A DNA stretch of 35,623 nucleotides from Porphyromonas levii DSM 23370 (GTDB lineage Bacteria > Bacteroidota > Bacteroidia > Bacteroidales > Porphyromonadaceae), in the NCBI RefSeq assembly GCF_000379925.1, contig NZ_KB904242.1:1-35623 (forward strand). The letters run 5' to 3'. Below the pieces are notes generated by a model. The model was not told the DNA's origin. It searched no databases and saw only the letters and a list, made by a program, of their open reading frames with translations. Shown in pieces: positions 23,755 to 30,992 of the stretch; the stretch's first letter is position 1; each line of letters opens with the position of its first letter. Position numbers and translations under genes: made by a program.

Positions 23755-24270
23755 TTATAGCGATACTATCCCAGGAAGTAGCCTTTCTCTGATCCAGAAA
23801 GGTGAGTAGCCTCTGATGAGACCTTTGAAAGTTTCGAAAAATGGGGTATCGATATTCTGAATAACGTAATCAATACAACGGAAATGATTAGTTGTTTCAA
23901 TAACATCATCTACCCTAATTGCTTCATCAGTAAGCCCTATCGTATTGGTCTCAAAGATATAGCGTGTTTGCTCTTTTGTAAGTCGACTCCCCTCTATATG
24001 ATTAGAGTTGTATGTCAAGTCTATTTGTGTACGATGGTATATACCACCTTTGAGCTTTGTATCCATCTGCTCACGTAAAGCTTCCAAAAGGGGAGAAGCC
24101 TTCTTCGTTTTACGTAGTGGCAATAGAGCATCAGCAGGGATACTCCATGTCTTACCAATCAATTGAGCCCCCATAATCTTGCCTTGAACACAATAGTTAC
24201 TTACAGTTCTTTCGGCCAAACCATGAGCAGCAGCATAATCCTTTACAGAGATAAATTCCATATACACCAT
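23755..24270 (-). pseudogene. Truncated fic gene (HTH and inhibitory helix only)
   Basis: The first 144 or so residues closely match the intact Fic at 21097-21984: the HTH (AAAHGLAERTVSNYCVQGKI), the SNHIEG inhibitory motif, and the segment to RCIDYVIQNIDTPF. The frame then changes to an unrelated tail and stops at 171 residues, without the HPFx(D/E)GNGR catalytic loop. It keeps the palindromic operator upstream (24303-24326 core). It is probably a degraded duplicate. A product with the HTH and inhibitory helix but no catalytic site might still act as a repressor or as a trans inhibitor. Confidence 0.85.
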
Positions 24271-24290
24271 CGTCCAATACTAATCTTATG

Positions 24291-24328
24291 CAAAGACATC
24301 CATTTCTTGCCGATATCGGCAAGAAATG
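24291..24328 (-). promoter_or_regulatory. Palindromic operator and -7 box of the truncated fic gene
   Basis: Positions 24301-24328 are a perfect 28-bp palindrome (half-site CATTTCTTGCCGAT). On the minus strand the -7-like TGTCTTTG (24291-24298) lies 4 bp from the shared 24-bp core. The arrangement is the same as at 22005-22040. Confidence 0.75.
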
Positions 24329-24476
24329 GCAGTTGTTCCTATTGTGCCCAGTCATCCTTAGAGCAAAAGGCTTCATTCTGCCCTTCTTGACCTCATCAAT
24401 ACCACCGACAAAGCTCTTCTCCTATATGCCCTAATTTTACTCAGGCGAGCGCTTTCTTTGGCTCGCGCGAGCAGAG

Positions 24477-24544
24477 AAATTTATTCCTAGGAATAAAAAT
24501 ATTTATCTGTACAAATAAATTTATTTATTCCTAGGAATAAATTT
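24477..24544 (+). repeat. AT-rich palindromic repeat, copy A
   Basis: It contains two TTATTCCTAGGAATAA palindromes (24481-24496, 24525-24540) around a near-palindrome TTTATCTGTACAAATAAA. About 56 bp match the reverse complement of the repeat at 35257-35347 with two differences. The rest of 24329-24700 holds no gene that I recognise. Confidence 0.85.
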
Positions 24545-24643
24545 GCATACTATGGCGAGACAATTTGTGTCCGATGGCAACTAGCGTTTTATGGAAGGGC
24601 GAGGGGCATTGTTGGAGCGCTAGAAGAGCTAGTGGGCGCCCTC

Positions 24644-24699
24644 TTGCTACTTGTAGCTAAATTTGTATCTTTGTGGATATTATATAATAATGTAGGAGA
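24644..24699 (+). promoter_or_regulatory. Promoter and ribosome site of the mla-glnS operon
   Basis: TTG (24644-24646), 19 bp, then TATCTTTG (24666-24673) matches the Bacteroidetes consensus. AGGAGA lies close before ATG 24703. Confidence 0.7.
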
Positions 24700-24702
24700 T
24701 AG

Positions 24703-25446
24703 ATGGGTGCAGTACTCGAAAGCATAGGAAAGTATGTGGCGTTGCTCGGGGAGGTATTTAAGCGTCCCCAGCGTATGCGTATGTTCTCTCGGGAGCTTGT
24801 GCGTGAGATTTATGTCCAAGGGGTTGGCTCTATCTGGATTGTATTTCTTGTCTCCTTTTTTATCGGTGCCGTACTGACGATGCAGTTAGGTATCAATATG
24901 AGCCACCCTTTGATTCCAAAGTTTACTATAGGTTATGCCGCTCGTGAGATCGTGATTCTAGAATTCTCGAGTACGATTATGTGCATGATACTTGCCGGCA
25001 AATGTGGAAGTAGTATCGCTAGCCAGATAGGCACAATGCGTATCACGGAACAGCTAGATGCCATGGATATCATGGGGGTAAATGCTGCGAACTATGTGAT
25101 CCTCCCCAAGATTGTGGGGATGATGCTCTTTGTGCCCATCCTCGTATTGATAAGTATCATGGTGGGGATAGGGGGTGGCTATCTCGCTTGTCTTGTATCG
25201 CCCAATATCCCTATCAGTGAGTTCGAGGCAGGATTGCAGCTCACATTTAAGCCCTACAATGTGTTTTACTCTATCGTGAAGAGTGTGGTATATGTCTTCT
25301 TCATATCCTCTCTGGCTTCCTATTTCGGCTACTTCGTGAAAGGTGGAGCGCTAGAGGTAGGGCGTGCGAGCACTCAGGCGGTGGTGATGAGCAATGCGGC
25401 TATCCTAGTAGTAGACTTAGTACTCACCCAATTAATGCTCGTATAG
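24703..25446 (+). CDS. mlaE: ABC transporter permease MlaE
   Basis: The 247-residue inner-membrane permease belongs to the MlaE family, which moves phospholipids between the membranes to maintain outer-membrane asymmetry. It has the family's five or so hydrophobic segments and the conserved ILEFSSTIMCMILAGKCGSS and MRITEQLDAMDIMGVNA stretches (about 85-126). The ATP-binding partner MlaF follows 2 bp later. No MlaD (MCE) gene is adjacent; in this group it can lie elsewhere. It is first in an operon that continues into glnS. Confidence 0.95.
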   Translation: MGAVLESIGKYVALLGEVFKRPQRMRMFSRELVREIYVQGVGSIWIVFLVSFFIGAVLTMQLGINMSHPLIPKFTIGYAAREIVILEFSSTIMCMILAGKCGSSIASQIGTMRITEQLDAMDIMGVNAANYVILPKIVGMMLFVPILVLISIMVGIGGGYLACLVSPNIPISEFEAGLQLTFKPYNVFYSIVKSVVYVFFISSLASYFGYFVKGGALEVGRASTQAVVMSNAAILVVDLVLTQLMLV

Positions 25447-25448
25447 GT

Positions 25449-26177
25449 ATGATAGAGGTACATAATCTGCATAAGAGTTTCGGGGAAAAAGAGGTGCTGA
25501 AGGGGGTGAATACGACCTTCAAGCCTGGGGAGTGCTCTCTTATCATTGGCAAGTCGGGTGTAGGGAAAACGGTATTGATGAAGTGCGTGGTGGGGCTCGA
25601 GACCCCTACAAGTGGCGAGGTGCTCTATGATGGTAGGGACCTACACCAGATGTCGCCACGGGAGACCCGTAAGCTGAGGCAAGAGGTGGGCATGCTCTTT
25701 CAGAACTCAGCGCTCTTTGATAGCATGAATGTCTTTGAGAATGTGCTCTATCCGCTCGATATGTTTTCCATGATGAAGCGGGGCATGAGGCTAGATAGAG
25801 CGAAAGAGTGCCTAAGGCGGGTGCAGCTCTATGACGCTCGCTACAAGTATCCTGGGGAGATAAGCGGAGGTATGAAGAAGAGGGTAGCTATTGCGCGTGC
25901 TATTGCCCTTGGGCCTAAGTACCTATTTTGTGACGAGCCTTCGAGTGGACTAGATCCTGAGACCTCGAAGCTCATCGACCAATTGCTTAAGGAGATTACT
26001 CGGGAGGGTATGATAACGACGATTGTGAATACGCATGACATGAACTCGGTAGCTAATATTGGCGATCATGTGCTATTCGTGAATGGCGGTAATATATGGT
26101 GGGAAGGGAAAGGTACAGAGATTGAAAATTCAGGAGACGAGGTATTGAAGAACTTCGTCTTTATCAGCAAATTGTAA
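25449..26177 (+). CDS. mlaF: ABC transporter ATP-binding protein MlaF
   Basis: The 242-residue ATPase drives phospholipid transport through MlaE. Walker A is GKSGVGKT (34-41), the Q-loop lies in MLFQNS (82-87), the signature is ISGGMKKR (138-145), Walker B is KYLFCDEP (157-164), followed by SSGLDPE, and the H-loop is in NTHDM near 194-198. The pairing with MlaE and the SGGMKKR signature distinguish it from generic ABC ATPases. It starts 2 bp after mlaE and ends 9 bp before glnS. Confidence 0.95.
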   Translation: MIEVHNLHKSFGEKEVLKGVNTTFKPGECSLIIGKSGVGKTVLMKCVVGLETPTSGEVLYDGRDLHQMSPRETRKLRQEVGMLFQNSALFDSMNVFENVLYPLDMFSMMKRGMRLDRAKECLRRVQLYDARYKYPGEISGGMKKRVAIARAIALGPKYLFCDEPSSGLDPETSKLIDQLLKEITREGMITTIVNTHDMNSVANIGDHVLFVNGGNIWWEGKGTEIENSGDEVLKNFVFISKL

Positions 26178-26186
26178 AGTATATAT

Positions 26187-27890
26187 ATGGAGAAGGAAGT
26201 AAAGGGTGTCGGTGAAGTGGCACAAGAGAAGTCACTTAATTTTATAGAGCAGATAGTGGAGGAGGATCTACGCAATGGCTTAAATGATGGGCGTATTCAG
26301 ACTCGCTTCCCACCCGAACCTAACGGATACTTGCATATCGGGCACGCCAAGGCGGTTTGTATAGACTTTGGTATCGCTCAGAAGTACAACGGTGTCTGTA
26401 ATCTCCGTTTTGACGATACCAATCCTGTGAAGGAGGATACGGAGTATGTCGATGCAATAGAGGCGGATATCAAGTGGTTGGGATTTGAGTGGGGTAGTGT
26501 ATATTATGCTTCGGACTACTTCCAGCAGCTTTATGACTTCGCTGTACGCCTGATAAAGGAGGGTCGTGCCTATGTCGATGAGCAGAGTTCGGAGCAGATA
26601 GCAGCGCAGAAGGGTACTCCTACTCAGCCAGGTGAGGATAGCCCTTACCGCAATCGTCCGATAAGTGAGAGCTTAGAGCTATTCGAGAAGATGCGCCATG
26701 GCGAGATTGCTGAGGGCGCTATGGTATTGCGTGCCAAGATAGATATGGGGCACTCCAATATGCACTTCCGCGATCCTATTATCTATCGAATTATTCACCA
26801 CCCTCACCACCGTACGGGCAGGGACTGGAGTGTATACCCTATGTATGACTTCGCCCATGGTCAGAGCGATTACTTCGAGGGGGTTACACACTCTATCTGT
26901 ACGCTGGAGTTTGTGGTGCACCGTCCGTTGTATGATTATTTTGTAGAGCTTCTCAAGGCGGATGAATATAGACCTCATCAGTATGAGTTCAACCGCCTCA
27001 ATCTCACCTACACTATGATGAGTAAGCGCAAGCTTATGGAACTGGTGAGGAGAGGTCTGGTACATGGATGGGACGACCCTCGTATGCCTACGCTGGTAGG
27101 GTTGCGTCGTAGAGGTTATACCCCTAGGAGTATCCGCAACTTCGTAGATATGATTGGCTATACCAAGTACGATGGTACGATAGATATGGCTATGCTAGAA
27201 AGTGCTGCTAGGGAGGATCTCAATAAGGTATCGAACCGAGCAGCAGTGGTGATGGATCCCGTGAAGCTCGTGATTACCAATTATCCCGAGGGACAGGTGG
27301 AGATGATGTCGGTAGTGAATAATCCTGAAGCTGAGGCGGTGGAGAAGCACGAGATTGCCTTTACCCGTGAGCTATGGATAGAGCGTGAGGACTTTATGGA
27401 GGATGCTCCTAAGAAGTACTTCCGCCTTACCCCTGGGCAGGAGGTGCGTCTGCGTGGTGCCTATATCATCCAGTGCACAGGATGCAAGAAGGATGAGGAG
27501 GGCAATGTAGTAGAGGTATATGCTACCTGTGATATGGAGAGCAAGACCGGTATGGTCAATGCCAATCGTAAGGTGAAGGGAACCATCCACTGGGTGAGCA
27601 CTGAGCATGCGCTACCAGTGGAGCTGAGGATGTATGACCGCCTATTTATGGCGGAAGACCCTGCATCGGCAGATGCTGAGGACTTGGCAGACCTCCTCAA
27701 TCCCAATAGTGAGGTGATTATCCCAACGGCTTATGCCGAGGAGTGGCTAAGGGATGCTCAGCCTGAGGATCACTTCCAATTTGTACGTAAGGGCTATTTC
27801 GCTTGCGACAAAGATTCGACCAAGGATAAGCTCGTATTTAATCAGACTGTAGGTCTGCGCGATACTTGGGCAAAGGAGAAGAATAAGTAA
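26187..27890 (+). CDS. glnS: Glutaminyl-tRNA synthetase
   Basis: The 567-residue class I synthetase charges tRNA-Gln with glutamine. PPEPNGYLHIGHAKA holds the HIGH motif (50-53). The KMSKS counterpart is MMSKRKL (277-283). The C-terminal half is the anticodon-binding beta-barrel region, with segments such as KKYFRLTPGQEVRLRGAYII and KVKGTIHWVS. Length matches bacterial GlnRS, and the protein looks intact. Its place between mlaF and a SurA-like gene has no obvious functional logic, but short spacings (9 and 13 bp) put it in the same operon. Confidence 0.97.
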   Translation: MEKEVKGVGEVAQEKSLNFIEQIVEEDLRNGLNDGRIQTRFPPEPNGYLHIGHAKAVCIDFGIAQKYNGVCNLRFDDTNPVKEDTEYVDAIEADIKWLGFEWGSVYYASDYFQQLYDFAVRLIKEGRAYVDEQSSEQIAAQKGTPTQPGEDSPYRNRPISESLELFEKMRHGEIAEGAMVLRAKIDMGHSNMHFRDPIIYRIIHHPHHRTGRDWSVYPMYDFAHGQSDYFEGVTHSICTLEFVVHRPLYDYFVELLKADEYRPHQYEFNRLNLTYTMMSKRKLMELVRRGLVHGWDDPRMPTLVGLRRRGYTPRSIRNFVDMIGYTKYDGTIDMAMLESAAREDLNKVSNRAAVVMDPVKLVITNYPEGQVEMMSVVNNPEAEAVEKHEIAFTRELWIEREDFMEDAPKKYFRLTPGQEVRLRGAYIIQCTGCKKDEEGNVVEVYATCDMESKTGMVNANRKVKGTIHWVSTEHALPVELRMYDRLFMAEDPASADAEDLADLLNPNSEVIIPTAYAEEWLRDAQPEDHFQFVRKGYFACDKDSTKDKLVFNQTVGLRDTWAKEKNK

Positions 27891-27903
27891 TACATAGAAG
27901 GAT

Positions 27904-29295
27904 ATGAAGAATAAACTAATACTAGGGATAATCGCTGTGGCGATACTCCTCGGGCTAGGTTCGCCAGAGGCGTCGGCACAGACAAAGAACCGCTCGGGCG
28001 TCATCGACGAGGTGGCGTGGATTGTGGGCGATGAGGCGATCTTACTCTCCGATATTGAGCGTCAGAGACTGTACTACGAGTCTATGGGGCAGCACTTCGA
28101 AGGGGATGCACGTTGCCTTATTCCCGAGCAGATGGCGATACAGAAGCTATTTCTGAACCAAGCTCAGATAGATAGTATCTATCCTAATGAAGCGATGGTG
28201 AACCAGGCGGTGAACCAATGGATAGAGATGGTCACTAATGAACTCGGTAGCCGTGAGAAGGTAGAGGAGTATCTGGGGCTCAATATGGCGCAGATACGTG
28301 CCGACCGTCGGAAGGTGGTGTCGGAGGAGTCTGTAGTGATGCAGATGAGGCAGAAGCTGGTGGGGGATATCCAGGTGGCGCCATCGGAGGTCAACCGTTT
28401 CTATGACACGGTGAATAAGGATAGCCTGCCCTTTATGCCACAGACAGTGGAGGTACAGATAGTGACCCAGCTGCCTAATGTGCCTCTGAGCGAGGTGGAT
28501 CGTGTGAAGCAGCAACTCATCGAGTATACCGAGAAGGTAAATAAGGGTGAGATGTCGTTCGAGACACTTGCGCGTATCTACTCGGAAGATAGCAATACCG
28601 CACTTAAGGGCGGTGAGATTGGCTTTGTTGGACGCTCGGAACTAGAGCCAGAGTTTGCCAATGTTGCCTTTGGTTTGCAGAATAAGGACAAAGTGTCGCG
28701 TATCGTGAAGACGGCAAAGGGCTATCATATCATGCAATTGATAGATAAGCGTGGCGACCAAGTTAATGTCCGCCATATCATGCTTCGACCTAAGGTGGCT
28801 AATGACGACCTTATCGCTACTACCAGTAGAATGGACTCTATCGCTCATCTCATAAGTGTGGATAGCCTGCCTTTCGATGTCGCTGCCCGTATGTACTCTT
28901 ACGATGAGGACACCCGCCTAGGTAATGGACAGATGGTCAATACCAATGAACAGAGCCAGTACTACGGTACTTCGCGCTTTACGATGGAGGACCTTCCACA
29001 GGAAGTCTCTGCTCAGATTGCCAAGCTGCAGGAAGGCGAGGTGTCACAGCCATTCACCATGTTGGACAAGAATAAGAATACTGTAGTGGCACTTGTGCTA
29101 CTAAAGCGCCGTGCGCCAGGTCACCGAGCCAATGTTGTGGATGACTATCAGATTATCAAAAACATCGTGCTCCAAAAGAAGCAGAACGACACGCTCAATG
29201 AGTGGATACAGAAGAAACAGAAGACCACTTACGTAAGTATTAGTCCTGAGTATCGCCAATGCAAGTTTCAGTACCCCGGGTGGTTGGCGGAGTAG
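27904..29295 (+). CDS. SurA-like periplasmic peptidyl-prolyl isomerase/chaperone
   Basis: The 463-residue protein helps fold outer-membrane proteins in the periplasm. It has an N-terminal signal peptide (LILGIIAVAILLGLGSPEAS, cleavage likely after ASA at about 25), then a helical chaperone domain with VVSEESVVMQMRQKLV. Two parvulin-type domains follow, at about 183-283 (SFETLARIYSEDSNTALKGG, EIGFVGRSELEPEF, GYHIMQL) and about 288-400 (VRHIMLRPKV, FDVAARMYSYDEDTRLGNGQ). The domain order fits SurA/PpiC proteins. It precedes, and overlaps by 37 bp, the OstA-like gene, whose product also works in envelope assembly. Confidence 0.9.
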   Translation: MKNKLILGIIAVAILLGLGSPEASAQTKNRSGVIDEVAWIVGDEAILLSDIERQRLYYESMGQHFEGDARCLIPEQMAIQKLFLNQAQIDSIYPNEAMVNQAVNQWIEMVTNELGSREKVEEYLGLNMAQIRADRRKVVSEESVVMQMRQKLVGDIQVAPSEVNRFYDTVNKDSLPFMPQTVEVQIVTQLPNVPLSEVDRVKQQLIEYTEKVNKGEMSFETLARIYSEDSNTALKGGEIGFVGRSELEPEFANVAFGLQNKDKVSRIVKTAKGYHIMQLIDKRGDQVNVRHIMLRPKVANDDLIATTSRMDSIAHLISVDSLPFDVAARMYSYDEDTRLGNGQMVNTNEQSQYYGTSRFTMEDLPQEVSAQIAKLQEGEVSQPFTMLDKNKNTVVALVLLKRRAPGHRANVVDDYQIIKNIVLQKKQNDTLNEWIQKKQKTTYVSISPEYRQCKFQYPGWLAE

Positions 29296-30992
29296 TCTTA
29301 GGACTACTATTCACCATCTTCGTTACTCGTGCTATGAATAGCAAAGGGTTGGTTACCTCTGTAGCCAACCCCTTTGCCGTGGATACCGCTACTAAGAAAA
29401 CTGCCAATGGCAAGGAGCGTATCTTCATAGAGAATGTAGACGTATGGAGGTTCGACCAAGCTATCGATAGCCAAGCGCAATTGCTTGTGGGTAATGTCGT
29501 GCTCCGGCACAACAACGCCTATATGTACTGTGATAGCGCTAAGCTATTCCAAGAGCAGAATAGGTTTGAAGGCTACAACAATGTCCGTATCGTACAGGGC
29601 GACTCTTTGGAGATTACCTGCAACTATATCGACTACGACGGCACCACCATGGTATCCCGACTGAGGGAGTTCGTAGTGATGAAGCATGGCGACAATACCC
29701 TATACACCGATAGCCTCGATTATGATAGAGTCTCTGGACTAGGGTACTACTTCGATTCGGGCTCTATCACCGATACGCTAAATGTCCTGAGCTCCATCTA
29801 CGGAGAGTACGACACCAAAACGAAGAAAGCGGTATTCCAGGACGAGGTAGTACTGGATAACCCCAACTTCAAGCTCTATACCGATATCCTCCATTACGAT
29901 ACCGAGACTAAGCTAGCCAATATCACAAGCCCTTCTCGTATTGTAGGCGATAGCGGGGTAATACTCACCTCGCGAGGTACTTATGATACTGCTAATGATC
30001 TTGCCTACCTTATGAATGGCCCCGTAATAGAGTCGGGCACTCGCTGGATGACGGGAGACTCTATCTTCTATGACCGTGGTGCGCAAAGGGCGGAAATATA
30101 TGGGCACATCAATATGAAGGATACCGCTGATCAGGTAGCGCTCAGGGGCAATTATGCCGAATACCACGAAGAGACATCTTATGGCTATGCTACCGACAGT
30201 GCGTATATGGCTGAGTATTCTGGCGAAGACACTCTATACGTCCATGCTCACATATTAGAGATGATTAAGGTCGATAGCGTCTCTAACCTGATTAAGGGAC
30301 GAGGGAATGCGCGTCTCTATCGTGAAGATATGCAAGCGGTATCGGATTCTATCCTCTATTATTCTGCCGATTCAGTGATGCACTGGGTAGGGCATCCATT
30401 TGTATGGAGTGGCAAGTCTCAGGTAACGGGTGATAGTCTCTCTATCTATATTAAGAATGGTGCTGTAGACTATGCCCATATCCGCGAAAATGCCTACCTG
30501 TCCAATAAGGTAGATGATAAAGAACACTACAATCAGATGCGTGGGCGAGAAGTCCTCGCCTACTTCTCCGATAACAAGCTTGACTCTGTATGGACTCGGG
30601 GTAACGCTGAGGTCATCTACTACAGTCTAAACCAAGATAGTGTACCAACCGAGCATATCAAGTCGCAGAGTAGTGCTATCCTGATGCAGTTCGAGAAAGA
30701 AGAGATATCGCTTATCAAACTACTCGACCGTACCGTAGGTACCATGACTCCTATAATCTTATTGGATCATAGTCAGCTCTTCTACCCTGGATTCGTGTGG
30801 TTTCCCGAAGGGCGTCCTACTAGTTTCTTAGATATCTTCCGCACTACCCCTAAGCCCAATGTCAATACTTCACAGCCGGCTGATGGACAACAACCTCAGG
30901 CAGAAGCGCCTCCTTCGGAATTAGCACCCAGGGCATCGGTAGCCGAAGCAGCAGCCGAAGCACCTCCACTAGAAGTTAAGGCTAAACCCTAG
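29259..30992 (+). CDS. OstA/LptA-like LPS-export or envelope protein
   Basis: This 577-residue protein has an N-terminal signal or membrane anchor (about 8-26) and a long series of beta-rich segments typical of OstA-like proteins. Examples are RFEGYNNVRIVQGDSLEITC, TKKAVFQDEVVLDNPNFKLY and QRAEIYGHINMKDTADQVAL. Such repeats form the jelly-roll bridge that carries lipopolysaccharide across the periplasm. The C-terminal 45 or so residues are Pro/Ala-rich low complexity. It is the last gene of the operon and overlaps the convergent DUF5686 gene by 24 bp. Confidence 0.85.
   Translation: MQVSVPRVVGGVVLGLLFTIFVTRAMNSKGLVTSVANPFAVDTATKKTANGKERIFIENVDVWRFDQAIDSQAQLLVGNVVLRHNNAYMYCDSAKLFQEQNRFEGYNNVRIVQGDSLEITCNYIDYDGTTMVSRLREFVVMKHGDNTLYTDSLDYDRVSGLGYYFDSGSITDTLNVLSSIYGEYDTKTKKAVFQDEVVLDNPNFKLYTDILHYDTETKLANITSPSRIVGDSGVILTSRGTYDTANDLAYLMNGPVIESGTRWMTGDSIFYDRGAQRAEIYGHINMKDTADQVALRGNYAEYHEETSYGYATDSAYMAEYSGEDTLYVHAHILEMIKVDSVSNLIKGRGNARLYREDMQAVSDSILYYSADSVMHWVGHPFVWSGKSQVTGDSLSIYIKNGAVDYAHIRENAYLSNKVDDKEHYNQMRGREVLAYFSDNKLDSVWTRGNAEVIYYSLNQDSVPTEHIKSQSSAILMQFEKEEISLIKLLDRTVGTMTPIILLDHSQLFYPGFVWFPEGRPTSFLDIFRTTPKPNVNTSQPADGQQPQAEAPPSELAPRASVAEAAAEAPPLEVKAKP

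Noticed and set aside
24576-24650. GC-rich structured stretch upstream of mlaE as a riboswitch
   Set aside because: It lies before the predicted transcription start, so it would not be in the mRNA leader, and it fits no known class.
27372-27706. Minus-strand frames inside glnS
   Set aside because: Shadow frames of a clearly conserved synthetase gene.
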